A DNA stretch of 64,000 bases from JBBDMC01 sp963775235 (lineage in GTDB: Bacteria; Pseudomonadota; Alphaproteobacteria; Rhizobiales; Kaistiaceae), in NCBI GenBank assembly GCA_963775235.1, contig CAVZHY010000006.1, forward strand, positions 310,001-374,000, read 5' to 3'. Positions within the stretch are counted from its first letter, which is position 1, and each line of letters starts with the position of its first letter. Shown here in pieces: positions 27,679 to 37,168 of the stretch. The notes below the pieces were generated by a model. The model saw only the letters and a program-made list of their open reading frames with translations. It did no database searches and was not told the DNA's origin. Both the position numbers and the translations under genes were made by a program.

Positions 27679-28227
27679 ATGGAAATCTCTGACCTAACGC
27701 CCCGGATGCGCGGAGCGATCTCGGTTCTCAAGAACGAACTGTCGGGGCTGAGGACGGGGCGTGCCTCCATCAGCCTGCTTGAGCCCATTCACGTGGATGC
27801 CTATGGCTCGGCCATGCCGATAAACCAGTTGGCGACCGTCAGCGTTCCGGAGCCGCGCATGCTGTCGGTCCAGGTCTGGGACAAGGCCAATGTGCAGGCG
27901 GTCGACAGAGCGATCCGCGAAGCCAATCTTGGCCTCAACCCGATCGTTGAGGGTACGCTGTTGCGTGTCCCGATCCCGGATCTCACCGCGGAGCGACGCC
28001 AGGAACTGGTCAAGGTTGCGCACAAGTACGCGGAGCAGGCGCGGATAGCGGTCCGGCACGTGCGGCGGGACGGCATGGACCAACTGAAAAAGGAAGAGAA
28101 GGACGGTCAGATGGGCCAGGACCAGCAGCGTCATCTCGCCGACGAGATCCAGCAGATGACCGACGAAACGATCGCCGAGATAGACCGAATGCTGTCGGAC
28201 AAGGAATCCGAGATTACCCAGGTCTGA
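27679..28227 (+). CDS. frr: Ribosome recycling factor
   Basis: RRF (182 residues) splits post-termination ribosomes together with EF-G. The three-helix bundle is evident from ELSGLRTGRASISLLEPIHV and the C-terminal helix QQMTDETIAEIDRMLSDKE. The hinge domain includes INQLATVSVPEPRMLSVQVW. A GAGGAG site precedes the ATG. Neighbouring pyrH and uppS are the usual partners in Alphaproteobacteria. Confidence 0.96.
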   Translation: MEISDLTPRMRGAISVLKNELSGLRTGRASISLLEPIHVDAYGSAMPINQLATVSVPEPRMLSVQVWDKANVQAVDRAIREANLGLNPIVEGTLLRVPIPDLTAERRQELVKVAHKYAEQARIAVRHVRRDGMDQLKKEEKDGQMGQDQQRHLADEIQQMTDETIAEIDRMLSDKESEITQV

Positions 28228-28249
28228 CGCGGCAGAGCCGAGCGAACCG

Positions 28250-29011
28250 ATGACCATCCTTGCCAATCCAGGCGCGATGGCGGTGACGCGGGGGGGCGGC
28301 GACGCCCCCGGTCACGTGGCCATTATCATGGATGGCAACGGCCGCTGGGCGGCCGAGCGGGGCCTGCCGCGCGGCGAGGGGCATCGCCGCGGCGTGGAGT
28401 CGGTTCGCCAAACGGTCCGTGCCGCGTACGAACTCGGCATCCGGCATCTGACGCTGTTCAGCTTCTCGTCGGAGAACTGGTCGCGGCCGCAGTCGGAAGT
28501 GGACTTCCTGTTCGGCCTCTTTCGTCGCTACGTGCGGCGTGACGTCACCGAGCTGCACGCCCAGGGCGTGCGCATAACCGTGATCGGCAAACGCGAGGGA
28601 CTTCCGGCCGACATCCTCGGCATGATCGAGGAAAGCGAGGCCTTGACCAAGGCGAACAACAACCTGGAACTCATTCTGGCGTTCAATTACGGCGGCCGCG
28701 ACGAGATCGCGCGTGCCGCGCGCGCCATGGGACGCGCAATCCGGGGCGGCGTGCTCGATCCCGAAACGATCGACGAGAAGACTTTCGCCTCCTACCTCGA
28801 TACGGCGGGATTTCCCGATCCCGATCTGCTGATCCGCACGAGCGGCGAATTCCGGTTGAGCAATTTCCTGCTGTGGCAATGCGCCTACGCCGAGTTGGTG
28901 TTCCTCCCGGTGTACTGGCCCGATTTCGGCAAAGAAGACCTCCGTGGCGCCGTCGCGGAATTCGCGCGGCGGTCGCGACGCTACGGCGGGCTCGCCGGGC
29001 GCGGCGCATGA
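28250..29011 (+). CDS. uppS: Isoprenyl transferase (undecaprenyl diphosphate synthase)
   Basis: Cis-prenyltransferase (253 residues) making the C55 lipid carrier for peptidoglycan and surface glycans. The catalytic Asp motif is AIIMDGNGRWA (about residues 25-35), followed by LTLFSFSSENW. The C-terminal signature DLLIRTSGEFRLSNFLLWQ is complete. The start chosen gives a short N-terminal tail; a second ATG (MAVTRGGG) is possible. It overlaps cdsA by 4 bases. Confidence 0.95.
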   Translation: MTILANPGAMAVTRGGGDAPGHVAIIMDGNGRWAAERGLPRGEGHRRGVESVRQTVRAAYELGIRHLTLFSFSSENWSRPQSEVDFLFGLFRRYVRRDVTELHAQGVRITVIGKREGLPADILGMIEESEALTKANNNLELILAFNYGGRDEIARAARAMGRAIRGGVLDPETIDEKTFASYLDTAGFPDPDLLIRTSGEFRLSNFLLWQCAYAELVFLPVYWPDFGKEDLRGAVAEFARRSRRYGGLAGRGA

Positions 29012-29844
29012 ACGCCGGCCGTGCGGCCGGCGGCGGCGAAATGCCCGTGCTTGGGGCCGATCTCGGTTTGCGGCTCGGTTCGGCCGCGACAGTCGGCGTA
29101 CTGGCGCTGGCCGGTGCGTGGTTCGGTGGCTGGATCGCGGCGCTCGCCGTTGTCGCGGCGATGGTGATCGTTCACCTCGAATGGATCGGACTGACGGAAG
29201 GGAAGACCAGACCGGTTGTTGCGTTCACTGTCTTGCTCGCCCTCGGCCTGATGGCAGCGGCTGCAGGGGCACGATTGGCGGGCCTCGGGCTGAGCGCGGT
29301 CGCCGTCGCGGCCGCCGCCGTTACTGGCGGCGGGTGGCGGGCGCTTGGCGTCGTCTACGCGGCGGTCCTCGGCTTTGGCCTGGTTGCCCTGCGGCTGGCT
29401 CCGGACGAGGGCTTCGCGGCAATTGTCGTGCTCTTTGCGGCGGTATGGGGGACCGACACAGGCGCGTTTTTCGCCGGCCGCCTGATCGGCGGTCCGAAAT
29501 TGTGGCCGCAGATATCGCCGAACAAGACCTGGGCAGGCGCGGTCGGCGGTCTTGCGGTCGGCGTGGCGGCGGGCACGCTCGTCGCGGCCGCCCTCGGCCT
29601 TCGGGTGAGTGCGATCCTCGTGCTGGTGATCGTCGTCCTGTCGGTTGCCTCACAGGCGGGCGATCTTTTCGAATCGGCGGTGAAACGCCGGTTCGGGGCA
29701 AAGGATTCGGGCACCCTTATTCCCGGCCACGGCGGGCTTATGGACCGGGTTGACGGGCTGACGTTTGCTGCCGGTGTCGGGGTCGTAATCGGCGCGCTCC
29801 ACGGCGGGGCGGGCAATCTGGCGGCAGGGCTCGTGCAATGGTGA
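29008..29844 (+). CDS. cdsA: Phosphatidate cytidylyltransferase
   Basis: Integral membrane enzyme (278 residues) producing CDP-diacylglycerol. Seven or eight hydrophobic helices are visible. The C-terminal CDS signature spans SQAGDLFESAVKRRFGAKDS and LIPGHGGLMDRVDGL, with the conserved metal-binding aspartates. The upstream part of the frame lies within uppS; the ATG at 29008 overlaps the uppS stop. The dxr start overlaps its end by 7 bases. Confidence 0.93.
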   Translation: MNAGRAAGGGEMPVLGADLGLRLGSAATVGVLALAGAWFGGWIAALAVVAAMVIVHLEWIGLTEGKTRPVVAFTVLLALGLMAAAAGARLAGLGLSAVAVAAAAVTGGGWRALGVVYAAVLGFGLVALRLAPDEGFAAIVVLFAAVWGTDTGAFFAGRLIGGPKLWPQISPNKTWAGAVGGLAVGVAAGTLVAAALGLRVSAILVLVIVVLSVASQAGDLFESAVKRRFGAKDSGTLIPGHGGLMDRVDGLTFAAGVGVVIGALHGGAGNLAAGLVQW

Positions 29845-31061
29845 CCCGCCGGGCCGCCGCCATCAACCGGCCTGCCGCAGCCCAGGTGCTGCGGCGCATC
29901 ACAATACTCGGCGCCACCGGCTCGATCGGCCGCAGCACCGTCGACGTGGTCGCGAGCCGGCCCGATGCCTACGCCGTTGAAGCGGTGACCGCCAAGACCA
30001 GCGCTGCCAAGCTTGCCGAAATCGCGCGCCAGACCCATGCGCGACTGGCCGTGATTGCCGACCCTGCTTCGTACCGGGAGCTCAAGGAGGCTCTGGCCGG
30101 AACCAGGATCGAGGTGGCGGCGGGGGACGAGGCAGTGAGGGAGGCGGCGGCGCGCCCGGCCGATCTTGTGGTCGCCGCGATCGTGGGCGCCGCCGGGCTT
30201 GCGCCCACGTACGCCGCGCTCACGGCGGGGACGCGCGTCGCCCTCGCCAACAAGGAATGCCTGGTATCGGCGGGAGACGTGTTCATCCGGGCCGCGGGCG
30301 CGGCGAATGTCGCCATTCTGCCGGTCGATTCGGAACACAACGCGATCTTCCAAATCCTCGACCGACGCCGGATGGACGATGTTGCGCGCATCATCATCAC
30401 CGCATCCGGCGGTCCCTTCCGCGACTGGCCGCGCGACGCGATGGCAGCGGCGACGCCGGCCGAGGCGCTGAAGCATCCCAACTGGTCGATGGGGCCCAAG
30501 ATCACGATCGATTCGGCCACGATGATGAACAAGGGCCTGGAGTTGATCGAAGCGCATTACCTCTTCGGCGCCTCCAGCGAGCAGCTCGACGTCGTCGTGC
30601 ACCCGCAGTCGGTCGTGCACGGCATGGTGGCCTTCCGGGACGGGGCGCTGATCGCCGCCATGAGCGCACCCGACATGCGCGGCCCGATCGCCCATTGCCT
30701 CGCATGGCCTGAGCGCAACCCGGTCGAGGCGGCCAGCCTTGACCTCGCCGCGCTCGGCGGGATCACGTTCGAGCGGCCGGACAGGACGCGGTTTCCGGCG
30801 TTGCGGATAGCGCTCGCGGCCCTTGCCGCTGGCGGGTGGGCAACCAACATCCTGAGCGCGGCCAATGAGGTCGCGGTCGAGGCCTTTCTTGCCGGGAAGA
30901 TCGGATTCCTTCAAATTGCCGAAATAGTGGAGGAAACGATCGAGCGGGCCGGCTCCACGGTTTCGGGACAGACGCCCGCAACAATCGAGGATGCGATTGC
31001 TCTTGACCGCGAGGGGCGGCGTATCGCCGCGGCCCAGGTCGATCGGGGCTCGTTGGCCTGA
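29838..31061 (+). CDS. dxr: 1-deoxy-D-xylulose 5-phosphate reductoisomerase
   Basis: Second enzyme of the MEP isoprenoid pathway (407 residues), making 2-C-methyl-erythritol 4-phosphate. The NADPH loop is ILGATGSIGRSTVDVV. Metal-site residues lie in LPVDSEHNAIFQ. The flexible active-site loop includes ITASGGPFRDWP and KITIDSATMMNKGLE. The C-terminal helical domain has ALAAGGWATNILSAANEVAV. The N terminus has about 18 extra residues before the core, so a later start is possible. Confidence 0.95.
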   Translation: MVTRRAAAINRPAAAQVLRRITILGATGSIGRSTVDVVASRPDAYAVEAVTAKTSAAKLAEIARQTHARLAVIADPASYRELKEALAGTRIEVAAGDEAVREAAARPADLVVAAIVGAAGLAPTYAALTAGTRVALANKECLVSAGDVFIRAAGAANVAILPVDSEHNAIFQILDRRRMDDVARIIITASGGPFRDWPRDAMAAATPAEALKHPNWSMGPKITIDSATMMNKGLELIEAHYLFGASSEQLDVVVHPQSVVHGMVAFRDGALIAAMSAPDMRGPIAHCLAWPERNPVEAASLDLAALGGITFERPDRTRFPALRIALAALAAGGWATNILSAANEVAVEAFLAGKIGFLQIAEIVEETIERAGSTVSGQTPATIEDAIALDREGRRIAAAQVDRGSLA

Positions 31062-31079
31062 GGGCCGGAAGGAGAATGC

Positions 31080-32226
31080 ATGGGCCTCAATACCGTGTTG
31101 AATGACGTGGGCTCGACGGTCACCGGGATATGTGGTGCCGTTTCTGTTCGTCCTGACCATCGTCGTATTCTTCCACGAACTCGGCCATTTCCTGGTCGCC
31201 CGCTGGTGCCGCGTGGCCGTCAAGGTCTTTTCGATCGGCTTTGGCCCGGAGATCGTAGGCTTCAACGATCGCACGGGTACCCGCTGGCGGCTGTCGCTGA
31301 TCCCGCTCGGCGGCTACGTCAAGTTCCTCGGGGACGAGAACGAGGCGAGCCTCGGCGACCGTTCAGTGCTCGAACGCATGACGCCCGAGGAACGCAAGTC
31401 GGCGTTTGCCGGCAAGGGCGTGGCCGCGCGGGCTGCGATCGTGGCGGCAGGCCCAGTGGCCAATTTCGTGCTGGCGATTGCCATTTTCACCGCCGTCTTC
31501 AGCATCCACGGCCGCGAAGTGATGACGCCGCGGGTAGATAGCGTCGTGCCCGACAGCGCCGCCGCGCAGGCCGGCTTCCAGCCGGGGGACATCATCGAAT
31601 TGATCGACGGCAAAGCGATCGATAATTTCACCGATCTGCAGCGCATCGTCTCCATGAGCGCCGCGGACAAGCTCACCATCGTGGTGCGCCGAGGCGACAG
31701 GGACGTGACGCTTTCTGCGGCGCCAAGGCTGGAAAACGTTCCCGATCAATTCGGCAACGATCACCGCGTGGGGGTGCTCGGCATCGCCCGCAACACCACC
31801 AGCGCCGACATCGTCACCGAACGCTATTCGGTGCCGCGCGCAGCGGTGCTGGCGACGCAGGAAACCTGGTTCGTGGCGACGCGCACGTTATCCTACCTGG
31901 CCAACGTCGCCACCGGGCGCGAATCGGCCGATCAGCTTGGCGGCCCGCTTCGGGTGGCGGAAGTATCGCACGACGTCGCCACCCTCGGCTTTGTGGCGCT
32001 GATCAACCTTGCCGCGATCCTTTCCATCAGCATCGGGCTGATCAACCTGTTCCCCATCCCCATGCTCGACGGTGGTCACCTTTTGTTCTTTGCCTTTGAG
32101 GCGGCGCGCGGGAAGCCCCTCAGCGAACGAGTCCAGGAGATCGGTTTCCGCATCGGGTTCGCGGCGGTGGTGATGTTAATGATTTTTGCAACCTGGAACG
32201 ACATTATTCATTTGAGTTCGCTGTGA
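31080..32226 (+). CDS. rseP: RIP metalloprotease RseP (frame break near start)
   Basis: Site-2 intramembrane zinc protease, 381 residues when corrected. The HExxH site is in VVFFHELGHFLVARW. There is a PDZ domain (about residues 130-200, ending SAAPRLENVP), and the second metal motif is in LFPIPMLDGGHLL. The ATG at 31080 sits behind GGAAGGAG, but its frame is lost after STVTG. Removing one G from 31125-31127 joins it to YVVPFLFVLTIVVFF. The only ATG in the main frame, 31102, lacks a ribosome site, so the corrected reading is preferred. Confidence 0.92.
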
Positions 32227-32295
32227 AATAAGGCTTCCATGCGTGTCGCGAGCGCAACGCGAAGCGAGATTCGCGACGGGGATTCGGGGCGCGCC

Positions 32296-32323
32296 TTGCG
32301 GGGATCAAAAAAGGCTGTAAACC
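32296..32323 (+). promoter_or_regulatory. Possible promoter upstream of bamA
   Basis: TTGCGG at 32296-32301 and TAAACC at 32318-32323 are 16 bases apart in the 175-base gap between rseP and bamA. The -10 match is only fair, so this is a weak prediction. Confidence 0.3.
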
Positions 32324-32401
32324 TTCGAGTCTGGGCATTTGGGGGCGAATTTGTCCGTGGATACGCGGGCGGGCGAAGCAGGCAATAGGCATCAAGATCA
32401 C

Positions 32402-34782
32402 ATGCATTCATTTGTGACTTTCGCCCGGAGGGTGGCTTTCGCGGTTGTCCTGGCGGTGACAGCAGCCGCTCCGATGCTGGTGGCGTTGTCGGTGGTGGCG
32501 CCCCAGTCGGCAGAAGCGGCGGTTGCCTCCAGCATCTCGGTGCAGGGCAACCAGCGGATCGAAGCCGATACCATCAAGACCTACCTCACGATCAAGCCGG
32601 GCAAGTCATACACCGCCGAGGACATCGACACCTCGGTCAAGGCGCTCTACGAGACCGGCCTTTTCTCGGACGTTGCCATCGCCCAGCACGGCAGCGTTCT
32701 GGTTGTCACGGTCGCTGAAAATCCCGTCATCAATTCGATCGTCTTCCAGGGCAACAAGAAGATCAAAAGCCGCGATCTGATGACGATCATCACCCTCAAG
32801 GTCCGGGGCGTGCTGACGGATGCCAAGCTGCAGACCGACATCACCAACATCAAGAGTTACTACTCGACCAACGGGCGCAGCAACGCGTACGTAACCGCGA
32901 AAGCGACACCGCTCGGCGACAATCGGGTCGATGTCGTGTTCCTGATCGACGAGGGCGAGAAGACCGGCGTGGCGGCGGTCACGTTCGTCGGCAACAATGC
33001 CTTCTCCGCGTCCCGCCTCAGTCACGTGATCCTGACGCGCCGGACCAACTGGCTGAGCTGGCTGAACCGCAAGGACATCTACAGCCAGGAGAAGCTGCAG
33101 GCGGACGAGGACGCGCTCAGGAGCTTCTATCTGGCGCACGGCTATGCCGACTTCCAGGTGCTGGACGCGCACGCCGATTTCGACGATGCCACGGGCAAGT
33201 ACTACGTCACGTTCACGCTCGACGAGGGCGCCAAGTACAAATACGGCGACGTCGCCGTGGACTTGTCCATACCGGGCGTCGATTCGGCGACGCTGAATGC
33301 GTACTTGCGGACGAAATCCGGCAAGGTCTTCGACGCGGATGACGTGCAGAAGACGGTCGAGGACCTGACGGTCGAGCTGTCGCGCCTCGGCTATGTCTTC
33401 GCGGTGGTGTCGCCGCGCGGCGACCGCGACTACACCAACCATATCATCGGGATCACCTACACGGTCGACGAAGGAGCGCGCGCCTATATCGAACGCATCG
33501 AGATTCACGGCAACACCAAGACCCGCGACTATGTCATTCGCCGCGAGTTCGAGATCGCGGAAGGCGATGCCTACAATCGCGTGCTGATCGACAAGGCGCA
33601 GCGAAACCTGCAAAACCTGGGCTTCTTCAAGTCGGTGAGCATAACCGCACACCAGGGCTCCGCGCCGGACAAGGTGGTGGTCGACGTTGACGTCGTGGAG
33701 CAGTCGACCGGGTCGTTCTCCGTTGCGGCGGGCGTATCGACGACGGACGGCGTGATCGCCGAGGTGGCACTGGAAGAAACCAACTTCCTCGGCCGCGGCC
33801 AGAATCTTCGGATTGCCTTCGGCGGCGGAAAGAGCGACCGGACGTTCAATGTCTCGTTCACCGACCCGTATTTCCTCGGGTATCACATGTCGGCGGGGTT
33901 CAACGTCTACCGGAACACGTCGACGCCCACCCATCTGCGGCCGCTGGGGAGCACGAGCACCGGCGGCGGCCTGACGGTGGGCCTGCCGATCACCGACCAC
34001 TTCTCGGGGTCGCTCACGTATCGGATCGCCCAGAACCAGCTCACCGGCATTGCGGCGTGCGATCCGGGCGGAGCGGGTACGGTCACCGGCTGTTATTACC
34101 CGTCAAGCCCGAAGGGAAACAGTACCCGCCTGACTTCGGCGGTCGGATACTCGCTGCAATACTCCACGGTGGACAATTACAACGATCCGCACGACGGCGT
34201 ATTCCTTCGCTTCACCCAGGAATTCGCCGGTGTCGGCGGCAACGCCCGGTTTGTTCGCAGCACCGGCGATGCCCGCTATTACCATACGTTAGGGGACAAG
34301 ACCGACATCGTCGGGTTCGTCCATCTGTCGGGGGCAACATCACGGGCATCGGGCAGCCGGTGGCGATCGCCGACAATTTCTATAAGGGCGGCGAGACCGT
34401 CCGGGGCTTCGCGCCCCTGGGCTACGGTCCGCGCGATCAGACCGGTTGTGCCGGCGCGGGCTGCGGCATGTCCATCGGCGGCAAGAACTTCTGGGGGGCG
34501 ACGGCAGAGGTGCAATTCCCGCTGCCAGTGCTTCCCCAGGACCTCGGACTCCGCGGGGCGGTCTTCGCCGACGCCGGCATGTTGTGGGGCTTTGACGCGG
34601 GCGCAACCGCCGGGCTGGGCGAAAACCCCGTGAGCGACACGATGCTGCGTTCCTCGGTCGGCGGGTCGATCATGTGGGCGTCGCCGATCGGCAATCTGCG
34701 GCTGGACTGTGCCGCGGTGCTGACCAAGGCCAGCTACGACAACATGCAGGTTTGCCGGATCGGGGCAGGCGCCACCTTCTGA
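32402..34782 (+). CDS. bamA: Outer membrane protein assembly factor BamA (frame break)
   Basis: Omp85 protein, 793 residues when corrected. A signal peptide is cleaved near AEAA (about residue 40). Five POTRA domains follow, for example ISVQGNQRIEADTIKTYLTI and RIEIHGNTKTRDYVIRREF. Then comes a 16-strand barrel with VRGF in the L6 loop. Near 34330-34334 a run of five G needs a sixth to join VHLSG to GNITGIGQPVAIADNF. The last strand ends in Phe but has two Cys (LRLDCAAVL and MQVCRIG), unusual for a barrel. Start chosen at ATG 32402, the first codon of a clear signal peptide. Confidence 0.92.
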
Positions 34783-35004
34783 CATTTCCAACGGATCGTT
34801 TTGATCGACCTGCAGCGGAAGGTTGCAGGATCGTTCGGCTCGTGGCGCGCCGCCGAGCTCTCGCGATGATCGACAATCCCGGCAAGATCGTTCAAAAGGT
34901 TGCCTGGCTCGCCCGACCAACGCGGTGAGGCGGCGGGCCACTATTGCGGCGTGCGCCGGTGGCGAACGCCCGGCCTGGCAGAAGCGACGAAAAGGGGATG
35001 ACCG

Positions 35005-35475
35005 ATGGATGGCAAGACGACGGCCCTGCAGTCGTTCGACATCCAGCGGATCTTTCAGTTGCTGCCGCACCGTTATCCGTTCCTGCTGATCGACCGCATC
35101 ATCGACGTGGACGGCGACAACGCCGGCGTGGGCATCAAGTCGGTGACTGTTAACGAGCCTTACTTCGTCGGACATTTTCCGGGCATGCCGATCATGCCGG
35201 GCGTCCTGCTGATTGAGGGCATGGCGCAGACGGCAGGCGCCATATGCGCGGCGAATCTCGGTCTGACGAAGCCGTCCGCCGTCTATTTCATGACCGTCGA
35301 TCAGGCCAAGTTTCGCAAGCCGGTCCATCCCGGCGTCACCGTCGCATACCACGTCCAGAAGGTGCGAAACCGCGGGAATATCTGGCGCTATCGCGCTGAA
35401 GCGCGGGTCGACGGTGTCAAGGTTGCGGAGGCGGTGATCAGCGCAATGATCGGCGACGAGATGCCCACCGCATGA
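35005..35475 (+). CDS. fabZ: 3-hydroxyacyl-ACP dehydratase FabZ
   Basis: Hot-dog fold dehydratase (156 residues) of fatty acid elongation. The active-site motifs are LLPHRYPFLLIDR and GHFPGMPIMPGVLLIEGMAQ, with the catalytic His and Glu. The ATG at 35005 follows AAAAGGGG. Its end overlaps lpxA by 4 bases. In most Alphaproteobacteria lpxD lies between bamA and fabZ; here only 222 bases separate them. Confidence 0.95.
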   Translation: MDGKTTALQSFDIQRIFQLLPHRYPFLLIDRIIDVDGDNAGVGIKSVTVNEPYFVGHFPGMPIMPGVLLIEGMAQTAGAICAANLGLTKPSAVYFMTVDQAKFRKPVHPGVTVAYHVQKVRNRGNIWRYRAEARVDGVKVAEAVISAMIGDEMPTA

Positions 35476-36281
35476 AACGCGTGCATCCGACTGCGATCGT
35501 CGAAGACGGCGCGCGTCTCGGCGAAGAGGTCACGATCGGTGCCTATTCCCAGATCGGCAGTGACGTCGTCATTGAGGACGGGGTCGTTTTGCAGTCGCAC
35601 GTCATCGTCAGCGGGCGCACGACCATCGGCGCCCGAACCCGCGTGTCGCCATTCGCCGCCATCGGTGGCGAGCCGCAGGATCTGAGCTACAAGGACGAAA
35701 AGACCGCGATCGTCATCGGGGCCGATTGCGTGATCCGGGAATACGCCACCGTTCATCGCGGCACGGCAAAGGGGCGCGGCACGACAACGGTGGGTTCCCA
35801 TTGCTTCCTGATGATCGGCTCGCACATCGCCCATGACTGCCTGGTCGGCGACCACGTGATCCTGACCAACCAGTCTACGCTTGGCGGCCATTGCGAGATC
35901 GGTGAATACGCCATTCTCGGCGGTCTCGCGGCCGTGCAGCAGTGGACGCGCATCGGCGCCCACGCATTCGTCAGCGGTCTCACAGGCGTCACCCGAGACA
36001 TCATTCCGTTCGTCATGGTGACCGGCCACCGCGACGTCCTGGCCGGAATCAATGTGAGGGGTCTCAAGCGCCGCGGGTTCGACAGGGAGACCATCCACGC
36101 TCTGCGGACGGCGTATGAAGTTTTCTTCTTCAGCTCGGGATCGCGCGCGGAGCGGCTGGCGCAGGTCGCCGAGCGCTTCGGGGACGTGCCGGCGGTCGGC
36201 CGGATGATCGAGTTCATACGGGCCACTGGCGAGCGGCCGATGGGCCTGCCACGCTCGCGGGGCGGTGAGGGGGATGTCTAG
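35472..36281 (+). CDS. lpxA: UDP-N-acetylglucosamine acyltransferase
   Basis: First enzyme of lipid A synthesis (269 residues), adding a 3-hydroxyacyl chain from ACP to UDP-GlcNAc. The left-handed beta-helix hexapeptide pattern runs over residues 1-190. The catalytic His is in MIGSHIAHDCLVGDH. The C-terminal helical domain starts VNIRGLKRRGF-like (here NVRGLKRRGFDRETIHALR). The start overlaps fabZ. Acyl-chain length cannot be predicted from what I see. Confidence 0.95.
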   Translation: MKRVHPTAIVEDGARLGEEVTIGAYSQIGSDVVIEDGVVLQSHVIVSGRTTIGARTRVSPFAAIGGEPQDLSYKDEKTAIVIGADCVIREYATVHRGTAKGRGTTTVGSHCFLMIGSHIAHDCLVGDHVILTNQSTLGGHCEIGEYAILGGLAAVQQWTRIGAHAFVSGLTGVTRDIIPFVMVTGHRDVLAGINVRGLKRRGFDRETIHALRTAYEVFFFSSGSRAERLAQVAERFGDVPAVGRMIEFIRATGERPMGLPRSRGGEGDV

Positions 36282-36322
36282 CCCCGCGGTCCACAACAAC
36301 CGGATGGCCGACTAGCGCACCT

Positions 36323-37168
36323 TTGACGATTCTGGCGGCAGGCGGCGCGGTCCCGATCGCCGTGGCCGACGCGGCGACGCGGGCGGGCCGACCGGTTTTC
36401 GTCATCGGCCTGGAAGGACTGGCCGACGAACGACTGACATCTTTCCCGCATGAGATGGTGAAGTGGGGCCAGATCGGCCGCATCATGGAGCTCATCAAGC
36501 GCCATCGCACACGCGATGTGGTGCTCATCGGGTCGGTCGACAGGCGCCCGGATTTCCGTGCGATGCGGGTGGATCTCGGCGCGTTGCGCGCATTGCCGAA
36601 AATCCTGTCGCACCTTACCGGCGGCGACGATGCGGTGCTGAGCGCGCTTACCCGTTTCGTCGAAAGCCATGGCTATCGTGTAGTGGGGGCCCACGAGGTC
36701 GCCACCGACCTTGTCGCCGAACCGGGCCGGGTCGGGGGACCTCGGGTGTCGGGCGAAGCGAGCGAGGACGTTCCGATTGCCTTGACCGCCGCCCGGTTGA
36801 TCGGGACTCTCGATAGCGGGCAGGCGGCAGTTGTTGTCCAATCACGGGTCGTCGCGCTTGAGGGCGCGGAGGGGACCGATGCAATGGTGCAGCGGGTGGC
36901 GGACCTGCGACGTGCCGGCCGTGTCAAATGGGCCGGACGGGCGGGCGTGCTGGCCAAATGCTGCAAACCGCAACAGGACATCCGCGTCGACATGCCGACT
37001 ATCGGGCCGAGGACCGTCGAACTGGCGGCAGAGGCAGGCCTGGCCGGCATCGTCATCGAATTGCGCCGTGTCATGATTGCCGACCGGGCCGCGACGATTG
37101 CCGCGGCGGAGCGGACCAGCACGTTCGTCATCGCCGAGGGCGGCGATGACGCGGCGGTGCGTGGATGA
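36323..37168 (+). CDS. lpxI: UDP-2,3-diacylglucosamine pyrophosphatase LpxI
   Basis: LpxI (DUF1009 family, about 281 residues) hydrolyses UDP-2,3-diacylglucosamine to lipid X, replacing LpxH in Alphaproteobacteria. Recognisable stretches are LAAGGAVPIAVADAATRAGR, KWGQIGRIMELIKRH and a C-terminal LAKCCKPQQDIRVDMPTIG. The start is uncertain. The main frame has only a TTG at 36323, while a better ATG at 36276 overlaps the lpxA stop but is out of frame by one base. Another single-base error between 36279 and 36315 would explain this. It overlaps lpxB by 4 bases. Confidence 0.9.
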   Translation: MTILAAGGAVPIAVADAATRAGRPVFVIGLEGLADERLTSFPHEMVKWGQIGRIMELIKRHRTRDVVLIGSVDRRPDFRAMRVDLGALRALPKILSHLTGGDDAVLSALTRFVESHGYRVVGAHEVATDLVAEPGRVGGPRVSGEASEDVPIALTAARLIGTLDSGQAAVVVQSRVVALEGAEGTDAMVQRVADLRRAGRVKWAGRAGVLAKCCKPQQDIRVDMPTIGPRTVELAAEAGLAGIVIELRRVMIADRAATIAAAERTSTFVIAEGGDDAAVRG

